Positions 33,398 through 41,611 of a stretch of DNA of 64,000 nucleotides are shown piece by piece. The stretch comes from Halalkalibacter alkaliphilus. Its GTDB lineage: Bacteria > Bacillota > Bacilli > Bacillales > Bacillaceae_D. The notes beneath the pieces are model-generated. The model searched no databases, had not been told where the DNA came from, and worked only from the letters and a program-made list of their open reading frames with translations. Each line of letters starts with the position of its first letter. Position 1 is the first letter of the stretch. The position numbers were made by a program, and so were the translations under genes. Location: NCBI RefSeq assembly GCF_023555415.1, contig NZ_JAKRYL010000012.1, positions 62,001 to 126,000 of the forward strand, in the 5' to 3' direction.

Positions 33398-34639
33398 ATG
33401 CTTCCATACCACTCATTAACAGACCCATTCGAACCAAACCAATATTTGAAGCGCTGGCAAGAGGTCGAACGAAAAGCCTCAGCTAAAGGCTTCACATGGG
33501 CAACTTTGTATGAAAACTACGAAGACAATCAATACATGAGTGATTCACTTCTTGTCGTTCCATCGTCTCTTGCTCGCGAAGTGGAGAATGCATCACGTGC
33601 GGCGAACGATGTTTTTCAAAAAACGTATGAGCAGATTATGAAGGACCGTTCGATTATACATAGACTTGGAATTTCTGTGTTCATGTGGGACTTGCTTCTA
33701 GCAGAAGGGAAGGGTGCTTTTTCTTATTTTACTAGATATGACTTTATCGCCTCAGCCAATGGCTTAAAGGTGATTGAAGCCAATACTGATACACCTGTAG
33801 GTATAGTGGAGTCGGCTGTTGCCCAGGAAATTCTTTGTCAGGAACACGGCCAACTCAACCCGAATGCACAGTTGGCTGCAAACGTTCGAAATGCGTGGAA
33901 TCAGATCATTCGAGATTATCGAATCGGCAGCACAGATACGCTGTATTTTACGTGTGCGGACTGGCATGACGAAGATAAGCAGACGGTGAAATACTTAATG
34001 AGCTTGTACCCGCAGCAGGCAAAGTATGTTCCGCTTGAAGAGATCGTCGTTGGAAAAGAGGATGTCCAAACACCTGAAGGAGAAAAGATTGAGTTTTTGT
34101 ATCGGCTGTACCCACTTGAGTACTTCTTGGAGGAGAAGAGTGGAACGGGCGAACGGATTGGTGAACAGTTTCTTGTTCATTTAATGAATGACAAATTGAA
34201 GATCATCAACCCTCCATCAGCACTACTCATGCAGTCAAAGGCTATTCTTTCGCTGATTTGGGAGAAAAAAGATGAATGGTACACGCGGATGGAACGAGAT
34301 GCCATTGAGAAGTACTTCTTGCCGACCTACGATTCGCTTGGCGATATGAATTCCTATGTAAAAAAACCAGTCTTAGGACGCGAAGGTGGTGGAGTTCAGG
34401 TCGTATCAGGTGGCGCCGTGATCGATGAGGATGTTGATTACTATCAGGAGCAAGCAACTGTTTATCAAGAGTACTTCCCGATGCCAGATCAAACGATTGA
34501 TACATGGGACGGTCCGTATACTGGGAAGTTATTGATCGGATCTCATGTAATCAATGGAGAGCCAAGTGGACTGTTCTTTCGCGTCGGCGGACCGATTACA
34601 GGGAATTTATCGATGTTTGTAGCGTATACGACACGTTAG
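33398..34639 (+). CDS. Glutathionylspermidine synthase-like ATP-grasp protein (YgiC/YjfC family), copy 2
   Basis: The 413-residue paralogue of the gene at 31052. The start is ATG 33398 behind AAGAAAGGAG; an in-frame TTG 32 codons upstream has no site. It shares FIASANGLKVIEANTDTPVG, NPPSALLMQSKAILSLIWEK and YVKKPVLGREGGGVQV with the family and ends GNLSMFVAYTTR. As in copy 1, the N-terminal amidase domain of E. coli Gss is missing, so it is a stand-alone synthetase. Two YgiC-type copies flanking a DUF350 gene suggest two related ligation steps or a heteromeric enzyme. The substrate is unknown. Confidence 0.9.
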   Translation: MLPYHSLTDPFEPNQYLKRWQEVERKASAKGFTWATLYENYEDNQYMSDSLLVVPSSLAREVENASRAANDVFQKTYEQIMKDRSIIHRLGISVFMWDLLLAEGKGAFSYFTRYDFIASANGLKVIEANTDTPVGIVESAVAQEILCQEHGQLNPNAQLAANVRNAWNQIIRDYRIGSTDTLYFTCADWHDEDKQTVKYLMSLYPQQAKYVPLEEIVVGKEDVQTPEGEKIEFLYRLYPLEYFLEEKSGTGERIGEQFLVHLMNDKLKIINPPSALLMQSKAILSLIWEKKDEWYTRMERDAIEKYFLPTYDSLGDMNSYVKKPVLGREGGGVQVVSGGAVIDEDVDYYQEQATVYQEYFPMPDQTIDTWDGPYTGKLLIGSHVINGEPSGLFFRVGGPITGNLSMFVAYTTR

Positions 34640-34686
34640 TGCAAGTGGGAGGGCTGACCTCCCTACAATACTGCACAGGGTTAAAA

Positions 34687-34740
34687 AGGGGTCAGACCCC
34701 TCTGCATCTCTGCACAGTACTAAAGAGGGGTCTGACCCCT
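34687..34740. repeat. Pair of AGGGGTCAGACCCCT palindromic repeats
   Basis: AGGGGTCAGACCCCT (34687-34701) and AGGGGTCTGACCCCT (34726-34740) flank a CTGCATCTCTGCAC spacer. The second palindrome lies immediately before the AAAGGAGG ribosome binding site of the channel gene, so it could affect its translation or expression. Confidence 0.7.
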
Positions 34741-34755
34741 AGAAAGGAGGATGCG

Positions 34756-35784
34756 ATGCATTTTTTTCTGAAGCTTAGCCTGGGCCTTATCCGAATGAGA
34801 AACGTCACATTATTTATTACAACAGCGGTCTTTATTTTTCTTAGTACGGTCATTATGTATGCTCTTGAGCCTGACAATTTTGAGAGTCTGTTAAACACGT
34901 TTTATTTTGTGATGACGACGTTCACGACAGTCGGATACGGCGATTATTCACCGATTACTCTCCCGGCTAAGATCTATTCTGTGTTTATGTTCCTTATTGG
35001 AATTGGGTTGCTTGGGGTTGTCATTGGAAAAATCGTTGATTCATTTACGATATTTAGAAGAATGAGAGAGGAAGGGAGGTTGACTTATATGAACGAGAAC
35101 CATGTTGTCATCATCGGCTGGGGGAAAAAATCTGAATCAGCAGTAAAGGAAATCCTTGATTCGGACTCGGAAGTAGAAGTGATCGTCATTGATGCCCTGC
35201 AAAAGGCACCGGAGCTATTAATGAGTGATAATCGCCTTCATTACATACATGGAGATCCAGCATTAGAAGAGCCTTACGCAAAAGCCAACTTAACAAGTGC
35301 GAGTGCTGTGATCATTTTTGCCGATGATAACATTCAAGAGCCCTCGCTGAAAGATGCGAAATCACTACTTGTTTCCATTACAGTGAGCCGTTTGGCACCA
35401 GATGTCCATACAACCGTTGAAGTCATGACCGAAAAAAACATTTCAAATTTCTCTCATGTTCAAGTGGATGAATTCATCCTCTCACAAGAGACCATTTCTC
35501 GACTAGCTGTCCGCTCTGCCCTTTACAAAGGTGTCAGCCAAGTGTACTCTCAGCTCATTAGCAGAGCGCACGGGGAAGATCTTTACCAGATCCCTAAAAA
35601 GAAAGAGTGGGAGACGTATAACGATGCCTTTCAGGATTTACTAGCACAAGGAGCGACGTTAATTGCAGACCGAAACCACTTAGATATTAATCGGCGTTTG
35701 GATGAGCAGATCCCTGCTGATGCCGTGCTTTATATTATTTGTAATCGGGAGACGTATGAGAAGGTGAAGCAGCCAACCTCTTGA
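34756..35784 (+). CDS. Potassium channel with RCK domain (YugO/MthK type)
   Basis: About 342 residues starting at ATG 34756 behind AAAGGAGG; the frame is open far upstream but overlaps the ATP-grasp gene and contains repeat sequence. Two membrane helices flank a pore loop with the K+ selectivity filter TVGYGD (TTFTTVGYGDYSP). A cytoplasmic RCK/TrkA-N domain follows (NHVVIIGWGKKSESAV, Rossmann glycines) with a TrkA-C-like end. It resembles B. subtilis YugO, a K+ channel used in biofilm electrical signalling. It is co-directional with and 116 bases after the second ATP-grasp gene, and likely belongs to the same functional cluster. Confidence 0.92.
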   Translation: MHFFLKLSLGLIRMRNVTLFITTAVFIFLSTVIMYALEPDNFESLLNTFYFVMTTFTTVGYGDYSPITLPAKIYSVFMFLIGIGLLGVVIGKIVDSFTIFRRMREEGRLTYMNENHVVIIGWGKKSESAVKEILDSDSEVEVIVIDALQKAPELLMSDNRLHYIHGDPALEEPYAKANLTSASAVIIFADDNIQEPSLKDAKSLLVSITVSRLAPDVHTTVEVMTEKNISNFSHVQVDEFILSQETISRLAVRSALYKGVSQVYSQLISRAHGEDLYQIPKKKEWETYNDAFQDLLAQGATLIADRNHLDINRRLDEQIPADAVLYIICNRETYEKVKQPTS

Positions 35785-35807
35785 ACAATTGAAAGCTTGT
35801 AGAAAGG

Positions 35808-35840
35808 GTGATCCTATAACAAATAGGGTCATCTTTTTTT
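35808..35840 (+). terminator. Terminator after the K+ channel gene
   Basis: GGTGATCCTAT pairs with ATAGGGTCATC (two G-U pairs) and is followed by TTTTTTT. Confidence 0.85.
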
Positions 35841-35989
35841 ATGTTCTCATAATTTGAGTCAATCGACTTTCAATCCTTGCGATAAAAAACATCCTTTCAA
35901 AATATTGGAACCTTGATCACGATATGATCAAGAATGAAAGCATCTCTATTCCGCAAACTATTTGTAAAGCGTAATAGGAGGTATGAATT

Positions 35990-37705
35990 TTGAAAAGGAT
36001 TTTCTGTATTATAAGTATCTTTGTCTTCATCCTATCTTCTTGTGGCTTCTTTCAAGGAGCTGAAGACGGGACAACACCTCAAAACCGAATCACTCCTCAA
36101 AATATAGAAGCTCAAGCAACTCAATTCATGGATGTAGACACTGAATATTGGGCGCGAGACGAGATTCATTTTTTATTTAATCGAGAAATCATTCGTGGGT
36201 ATGATGATGGGACCTTTAAACCAGGGAATACAGTAACTAGATCTCAAGCAGCTATTATGATTGCTGGAGCACTTGATCTAGAATTAGAAGGACGTCCTGC
36301 TCCTGAGTTTGTCGATATTCGTGAAGGGTTTCATGCTTACGATGTCGTAGCTGCTGTTGCTGATGAAGGAATTATTACAGGACGTGAAGGGCGCTTTATG
36401 CCGAATGCACCTCTGACACGTGGACAAATGGCAGCGATCTTGACACGTGCCTTCAATCTAAGCGGGACGTGGGATAGAGAATTCAATGATATCAGAACCA
36501 CGCATCCATTTTATGACGATATCCAAGCATTAGCGGCAAATAATATTACAACAGGGTATACGAGCGATAATACGTTTCGTCCAAGTCGACCGACAACACG
36601 TGCACAATTCTCGGTATTTTTAGCTCGTACGCTTGATGATACGTTTAAACCGCCTGAACCAACTCAAGCAGGAGAGCTCGTCCTGCATCACTTAAACGTA
36701 GGACAAGGAGATTCAACACTGATTACCACACCAAATGGCAGTACAATCTTAGTCGATGCTGGAACACAAACGGCTGGGCAAGCAGTTGTTCAATATTTAA
36801 AACAGGCAGGAATCGATACAATTGACCGATTAGTCATGACACATCCACACGCAGATCATATTGGTGGGGCCGTAACAGTAATGCAAAACTTTACAGTGAG
36901 TCAAGTGATTGATAGTGGAGCGGAGCATGACACACAAACGTTTATCAATTATCTTGAATATGTTTTAAGTAACGATATTCCGTTTCACATTGCCGAACCC
37001 GGGGAAACATTGGATATAGACCCAGCAGTAAACATTGAAGTAGTGAATAGTGGACAAGCTGGCGATATCTTAAATAATGCGTCTGTTTCTCTCTATATCA
37101 ATTATGGTGACTTTCGCTACTTAATCACTGGTGATGCGGAAGTAGAGGCAGAACGTCGAATCGTTGATAACTTTCAAGTTGCATCCGATGTCTTACGTGT
37201 AGGTCACCACGGATCTATTACAAGTTCGAATAATTTTTTCTTACAAGAAGTTAGGCCGAAAGAAGGGATTATCAGCTATGGAGTGGGCAACAGATATGGC
37301 CATCCTCATCAAGAAGCGATCAATCGATTAAGAAACAACGGTGTGACCGGGCTTTATGACACAACAGGAGATGCGATTGTGGTTAGGTCGGACGGAACGA
37401 ACTATCAAATAGTTGGTGAACAGCAGCCAGAGATTCCTCCAGTCGAGCCAGATCCGGATCCAACTGAGCCTGAACCGATCCCAGAGCCAACACCTGACCC
37501 AGTCGGACCAACATATCCGATTAATGTGAATACAGCTGATAAAGAAACACTGCAACACATAACGGGCGTCGGTCCAGCAATCGCCGACAACATTATTGAA
37601 TACCGTGAAACGCACGGTCCTTTTACAAGCATTGAGCAACTGGTAAATGTCCACCGTATTGGTCCAACAACACTGGATGGGATGCGAGATGAAATTACGA
37701 TTTAG
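35990..37705 (+). CDS. Cell-wall-anchored ComEC-like metallo-hydrolase with SLH repeats and HhH DNA-binding tail
   Basis: This 571-residue protein is a three-part fusion. A lipoprotein-like signal peptide (ILSSC) is followed by three S-layer homology repeats (about residues 45-220; DIHFLFNREIIRGYDDGTF-type motifs) that bind secondary wall polymer. A metallo-beta-lactamase domain of the ComEC C-terminal type follows (about 228-470): LNVGQGDSTLI, the metal site THPHADHIGG, ITGDAE and VGHHGS are intact. After a Pro/Asp/Glu linker comes a ComEA-type double helix-hairpin-helix (VNTADKETLQHITGVGPAIA, about 510-571). An extracellular, wall-bound nuclease acting on DNA is the natural inference. A DUF3006 gene follows. 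Confidence 0.9.
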   Translation: MKRIFCIISIFVFILSSCGFFQGAEDGTTPQNRITPQNIEAQATQFMDVDTEYWARDEIHFLFNREIIRGYDDGTFKPGNTVTRSQAAIMIAGALDLELEGRPAPEFVDIREGFHAYDVVAAVADEGIITGREGRFMPNAPLTRGQMAAILTRAFNLSGTWDREFNDIRTTHPFYDDIQALAANNITTGYTSDNTFRPSRPTTRAQFSVFLARTLDDTFKPPEPTQAGELVLHHLNVGQGDSTLITTPNGSTILVDAGTQTAGQAVVQYLKQAGIDTIDRLVMTHPHADHIGGAVTVMQNFTVSQVIDSGAEHDTQTFINYLEYVLSNDIPFHIAEPGETLDIDPAVNIEVVNSGQAGDILNNASVSLYINYGDFRYLITGDAEVEAERRIVDNFQVASDVLRVGHHGSITSSNNFFLQEVRPKEGIISYGVGNRYGHPHQEAINRLRNNGVTGLYDTTGDAIVVRSDGTNYQIVGEQQPEIPPVEPDPDPTEPEPIPEPTPDPVGPTYPINVNTADKETLQHITGVGPAIADNIIEYRETHGPFTSIEQLVNVHRIGPTTLDGMRDEITI

Positions 37706-37719
37706 GAGGACGGATCATT

Positions 37720-37965
37720 TTGGCCATTTACACAGTCGATAGTGTGGAAGACGGAATCGCTCATCTTCTTTTACGGGAAAATGAGTCGATCTCCATCCAT
37801 GTTGAAGCCGAACAACTTCCTGGTATAAAGGAAGGAGATATCATTGAAGCAAAAGTTACGGGACGTAAAGTAACCAGCTTTAAAAAGCTAGAAAAGCAAA
37901 CAAACAATGCAAAGGCTTATGCACGAGAGCTCATGCAAAAATTAATGAAAAAAAATCAAAAATAA
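37720..37965 (+). CDS. DUF3006 family protein
   Basis: The 81-residue protein matches DUF3006: an N-terminal small beta domain (YTVDSVEDGIAHLLLRENE, then GIKEGDIIEAKV) and a basic, Lys-rich helical tail. Translation appears to start at TTG with an AGGAGG site, 15 bases after the SLH-hydrolase gene. DUF3006 genes commonly sit beside ComEC-like metallo-hydrolase genes, which supports a shared but unknown role. Confidence 0.85.
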   Translation: MAIYTVDSVEDGIAHLLLRENESISIHVEAEQLPGIKEGDIIEAKVTGRKVTSFKKLEKQTNNAKAYARELMQKLMKKNQK

Positions 37966-37967
37966 CT

Positions 37968-37994
37968 AAAAGCCGCTCCGTAGGGCGGCTTTCA
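37968..37994. terminator. Bidirectional terminator
   Basis: AAAGCCGCTCC and GGGCGGCTTT pair closely between the convergent DUF3006 and DUF421 genes. Both orientations are followed by T-rich sequence. Confidence 0.75.
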
Positions 37995-38004
37995 TAAATA
38001 TATT

Positions 38005-38742
38005 TCAATGCTTAATATGCGGAATAAACATCCCGCGTTCATCCTTTAATGAAACATGTAGCTCAAGGTCGCGGTTGACCGACGCAAAAAAGACATCCTT
38101 TATATCTTTAACTCCTTGTTTCAATAATTGCTCGTGCAACCACGTTTGGCTTAATTTGAAATCCCTTAAAATATCTGAATAAATGGCTCCTTCAACAATG
38201 ACCGGTAAGGCAATAGCGGTTGTTGGCTTTACAATCTTGAGGTCTCCTGCTGTCACGGATTGCTTTTCAGGCTTTTTTAACACGCTTAACGCGCCATTGG
38301 GTTCAATCACTGCGGTTTCCACTTCACTGATATCAAAAACATCTTTTTCCCTAAGCATTTGAAGAATATTATCAATCGAATAGCGGATGTTTTTCAGGTT
38401 TCTATTGAGGAATTTTCCATTCTGAATGACAACCGTTGGCTCAAACGTAAGCAACCTCTCAATTTTACGATTGGTCACTTTCCAGTTAGTAACCACCCTT
38501 TGAAAAAGAGCAATCGCAATGATCGCGATCGCCGTAGGGAGGTGCTTAATACTAGGGTCAGCAATGTCAGCGCCAACGACAGCACCTAATGTAATAATAA
38601 TTAAATAATCAAATATAGGTAGCTCCCCAATGGCACGTTTTCCCATATAAAGAGTAAGAAATAACAAAAGCGGTAAAATTGTAACGATTCTCCCTACCAC
38701 CAAAAGGGAGTCTGACAGGAATTCAAACATTGCTTGCACCAC
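38005..38742 (-). CDS. DUF421 membrane protein (YetF family)
   Basis: The 245-residue protein has three N-terminal membrane helices, with the family motifs LYMGKRAIGELPIFDYLIIITLGAVVGADIAD, and a cytoplasmic DUF421 domain from about residue 85 (RKIERLLTFEPTVVIQNGKF). In-frame starts are GTG 38742 and ATG 38730; the latter gives the usual family N-terminus. YetF-type proteins of Bacillus are associated with the spore or membrane, but their biochemical role is unsettled. It is convergent with the DUF3006 gene. Confidence 0.9.
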   Translation of the reverse strand: MVQAMFEFLSDSLLVVGRIVTILPLLLFLTLYMGKRAIGELPIFDYLIIITLGAVVGADIADPSIKHLPTAIAIIAIALFQRVVTNWKVTNRKIERLLTFEPTVVIQNGKFLNRNLKNIRYSIDNILQMLREKDVFDISEVETAVIEPNGALSVLKKPEKQSVTAGDLKIVKPTTAIALPVIVEGAIYSDILRDFKLSQTWLHEQLLKQGVKDIKDVFFASVNRDLELHVSLKDERGMFIPHIKH

Positions 38743-38907
38743 TTTTCTTTATTTTAACGAGTCAGTTTTTTGAAAGTCTTCTGAATTACTTACTAGTATT
38801 TTCATCAAAGGAAATAATTATTTATTGCTTGGTTTACAAATCAACGCACAAAATCCCCTCAAAAAACATATCGTAAACAAACGCCTAGATAGAGAGGGGA
38901 GCCACAA

Positions 38908-39797
38908 TTGGAACAACATTATGTAACGAGAACAGAACGGATCTCTGTTCAGTTTCCAGCCCAGCATCAACCGTTTCATCCCGGATTTGAATGGATGATG
39001 GTGCCAAGACCCGTTTCAGAAGACCGAACCTACCGACCAACTGGCAAGTTACAAGGGAAAGTAGCGATCATTTCTGGTGGGGACAGCGGGATAGGAAGGG
39101 CGGTTGCCTATGCCTTTGCAAAGGAGGGGGCTGATATAGTGATCGTCTATTTAAATGAACATGCTGACGCACTTGAAACAAAATCTCGAATTGAGCAAAT
39201 AGGGAGAAGGTGTCTCGCCATTGCTGGGGACCTTGGACAGGAGCAGACAAGTCACGATGTTGTAGAGCAAACCTTACGTCAGTTCGGGCGCATCGATATT
39301 ATTGTAAATAACTGTGCGGAGTCATATCCGCAAGAGAGAATCACAGACATAACTGCCGAACAGCTCTTAAGAGTGTTTCAATCCAACATCTTTTCTTATT
39401 TTTATTTAACGAAAGCAGCTCTACCTTACTTAAAGAAAGGGAGTACAATTATTAATACGGCATCAGGTGTGGCTTATAACGGGCAGCAAGGCAATCTTGA
39501 CTACTCAACAACAAAAGGAACGGTTGTCACATTTACGAGGTCGCTTTCTCTTGATTTAGTTGATGAGGGAATTCGTGTAAACGGAGTCTCTCCAGGACCT
39601 GTTTGGACACCGATTATCCCATCAAGCTTTCCAGCTGAACAAATGTTGAGTTTGGGATACGGGACACCTATGAAACGAGCGGGCCAGCCTTAAGAATTAG
39701 CACCAGCTTATGTGTACTTAGCAAGTGATTATTCTAGCTATGTCACAGCACAGGACAGATGATTCATGTCAATGGCGGGATGATGACGAGGAGTTGA
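38908..39797 (+). pseudogene. Broken short-chain dehydrogenase gene (YhdF/YdaD-like)
   Basis: An SDR with the long N-terminal arm of the Bacillus stress group (QFPAQHQPFHPGFEWMMVPRP) and intact catalytic parts: SGGDSGIGRAVA, NNCAES where NNAG is usual, and YSTTKGTVVTFTRSL. The open frame stops at TAA (39691-39693) directly after PMKRAGQP, where relatives continue. Beyond the stop the same frame encodes ELAPAYVYLASDYSSYVT; then a frameshift of a few bases puts GQMIHVNGG in another frame ending at 39797. The last 30 or so residues, which pack against the cofactor domain, are lost. Start is TTG with GAGAGGGGAG. Assembly error is possible but would need two separate faults. Confidence 0.8.
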
Positions 39798-39814
39798 GGC
39801 TTGATAAGTGCTCC

Positions 39815-39910
39815 CGACAGTAAAAGGGGGAGTTCAGACAGTAAAAGTCCAAGTTTGGACAGTAAATTCCAAAGTTCCAACAGAATAACAGCTACTTCCG
39901 ACAGAAAGCT
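39815..39910. repeat. Cluster of GACAGTAAA-type short repeats
   Basis: CCCGACAGTAAAAG, TCAGACAGTAAAAG, TTGGACAGTAAATT, CCAACAGAATAA and CCGACAGAAAGC occur at spacings of about 20 bases. They belong to the same family as copies near 19730 and 41510, and again lie in a 3' intergenic region. Confidence 0.6.
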
Positions 39911-39965
39911 AAAATCCCACACGTATTCAGCACGTCTATATACCTTTAAATTCACTCCCAACGAC

Positions 39966-40003
39966 AAAAAAGAGAGCATGAGACACTCCTCACGCTCTCT
40001 TTT
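39966..40003 (-). terminator. Terminator of the DUF5667 gene
   Basis: AAAAAGAGAGCATGAG pairs with CTCACGCTCTCTTTT and gives GAGAGC...GCTCTC plus T6 on the minus strand. A near-identical hairpin follows the sortase gene at 41553-41587. Confidence 0.85.
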
Positions 40004-40031
40004 ACCGAAACTCTCGCATTTCCCTAATTAA

Positions 40032-40694
40032 TTACGGTCTCCCTGCATTTTCAGGCTTATTCCCGTTCCCTTTGCCTTGCTCCGCCCGATCACGCCCCTG
40101 CTGCCTTGCTTGCTCGGCTCGCTCTTGCCCCTTCTGTTTCGCTTGCTCAGCTTTGCCCTGAGCATTTCCACCATTATTGTTGTCTCTGCCAGCTCCAGCG
40201 CGGTTCCTAGCTTCCTCCGCGCGCTGCTTCGCTTTTTCCTTATTTGCTAACGCTTTTGTAATACCTGCTTTTGCTTGATCTGGAAGGTCTTCTTGTTCAA
40301 GTAACGCAACAAGGTTTTCGCTGCGTTTTTCCATATTTTCATAAACGATTGATTCTACTTCAGAAAGATCCTTACCGCTGTCCTTCGCTTTTGTTATGTT
40401 TCTTTCAATTTTTTCGATATGTTCGCTATAATCTTCTAAAGATTTTTCGCCCGCTTCTTCATTTCCAACTGCAAACATTTCTTCCGCTTCAAGCAATCGT
40501 TGCTCGGCATATTGATCTTCAAGAAGTGTTTTTTCACCAGTATCCTTGGTAAGTTCTATCGTTGTCTCTTCAATAATACGAACCGTCTCATAAAGCTCAG
40601 ATTCTGGACTAACGATTTCTTTTTCTTCATTTGCGTAAACAACTCCTGCTACTAATAAGAAACTAACAGTTGTTGCAATGACTATTTTTTTCAT
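40032..40694 (-). CDS. Secreted DUF5667-type protein
   Basis: About 220 residues, starting at MKKIVIATTVSFLL behind AAAGGAG (ATG 40694; an upstream in-frame start lacks a site). A Sec signal peptide ends at about VYANEE. The central part is a charged helical domain (ETVRIIEETTIELTKDTGEK to ENLVALLEQEDLPDQAKAGI), resembling DUF5667. The tail is low-complexity, rich in Gln, Arg, Gly, Asn and Glu (repeats of E-Q-A-R/K-Q-x-G), ending GNKPENAGRP. It follows a lipoprotein gene by 22 bases. Function is unknown; a wall- or surface-associated helical protein is likely. Confidence 0.7.
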   Translation of the reverse strand: MKKIVIATTVSFLLVAGVVYANEEKEIVSPESELYETVRIIEETTIELTKDTGEKTLLEDQYAEQRLLEAEEMFAVGNEEAGEKSLEDYSEHIEKIERNITKAKDSGKDLSEVESIVYENMEKRSENLVALLEQEDLPDQAKAGITKALANKEKAKQRAEEARNRAGAGRDNNNGGNAQGKAEQAKQKGQERAEQARQQGRDRAEQGKGNGNKPENAGRP

Positions 40695-40716
40695 CCCGGA
40701 TTCTCCTTTTGAAATT

Positions 40717-41256
40717 TTAATAGAACTCAATATGTTGTTTGAACTCTTTGATGTATTCTATATTTTCTTCATAGTCATCTACTGGTGTCATGAAGGTAAG
40801 AATGTTTACCCTTTGATCTTGCTGTTCGAAGTAAACATCGCTCCGTATGCTTTCCTTTCGTTCAGACTGAAAAGCAAAATAATTGTCTGTTTCCTCAATA
40901 ATGTTCGATTTACCAACACCGATCATAAGCTCTTGTTTAATTTCTTCTAAATCCTTTTTCGAGGATAGTACAGTGATAATGGCTTTCCCTTTCTCACTAT
41001 AGAAGGTTACATTAATTTGATCACCTTCCGATTGTTCTCCAAACTCCCAGTTGGGTGTCTCATAAACTCTTATTCCTCTATCCGTATTTTCATACATGAC
41101 TATTTTTTCATGTTCTATTACTTCTTCAATGACCTCTTCGGGACCTGCTGAAATTTCCTGATTATCAGAGCTGTTAGGAGAAGCGCAGCCAGTTATAAGG
41201 AGTATAGAACAGATCAAATAGAAAAGAAGCACTGTTACATTATTAATTCCATTCAT
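40717..41256 (-). CDS. Uncharacterised lipoprotein
   Basis: About 179 residues from ATG 41256, chosen because TTAAGGAG lies just upstream; the open frame extends 17 codons further without a site. The signal peptide ends in the lipobox ITGC. The mature part begins with a Ser/Asn/Glu linker, then a compact mixed domain (YENTDRGIRVYETPNWEFGE, VTFYSEKGKAIITVLSSKKD). I recognise no family, though the shape resembles small membrane-anchored PsbP/PepSY-like domains. It is probably co-transcribed with the DUF5667 gene. Confidence 0.65.
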   Translation of the reverse strand: MNGINNVTVLLFYLICSILLITGCASPNSSDNQEISAGPEEVIEEVIEHEKIVMYENTDRGIRVYETPNWEFGEQSEGDQINVTFYSEKGKAIITVLSSKKDLEEIKQELMIGVGKSNIIEETDNYFAFQSERKESIRSDVYFEQQDQRVNILTFMTPVDDYEENIEYIKEFKQHIEFY

Positions 41257-41396
41257 ATAAAACTCCTTAACGTGTAGTGATTCTACACAGAAATTCTTCT
41301 GCTTCAAAAATGTATATCCCTTCTAATTATCTATTAGATAACTAGAGGGGTCTATAAGAAATTTAAGACAAAAGTGAAGATATTGCAAATACACGG

Positions 41397-41463
41397 GGTA
41401 AGACCCCTCGGTAAGACCCCTCGGTAAGACCCCTCGGTAAGACCCCTCGGTAAGACCCCTCGG
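41397..41463. repeat. 13-bp tandem repeat, five copies
   Basis: GGTAAGACCCCTC is repeated exactly at 41397, 41410, 41423, 41436 and 41449, with a decayed sixth copy (GGTAGGAC). A single AGAGGGGTCT lies at 41345 and can pair with any unit. It looks like an expanded relative of the GGGGTCTGACCCC palindromes elsewhere in the window. Confidence 0.85.
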
Positions 41464-41552
41464 TAGGACTTCACAGCGTTAAAGTGAAACTCAGCTTGTT
41501 CGCTTCGGACAGTAAATTGCCCAGTTCCGACAAGAAGAGAAAAACCAACTAT

Positions 41553-41587
41553 AAAAAGAGAGCATGAGATAGTCCTCATCCTCTCTT
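41553..41587 (-). terminator. Terminator of the sortase gene
   Basis: GAGAGGATGAG and CTCATGCTCTC (minus strand) form the stem, followed by TTTTT. It is preceded on the plus strand by GGACAGTAAATT and CCGACAAG repeats, the same arrangement as at 39815-40003. Confidence 0.8.
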
Positions 41588-41611
41588 CCAAAAAACTCAT
41601 TATGAACCCAC

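Noticed and set aside
34504-34755. N-terminal extension of the K+ channel gene
   Set aside because: It overlaps the ATP-grasp gene and translates palindromic repeats. The ATG at 34756 has AAAGGAGG and gives a standard channel N-terminus.
41397-41463. CRISPR array
   Set aside because: The units are 13 bp with no spacers between them and no cas gene is near. It is a simple tandem repeat.
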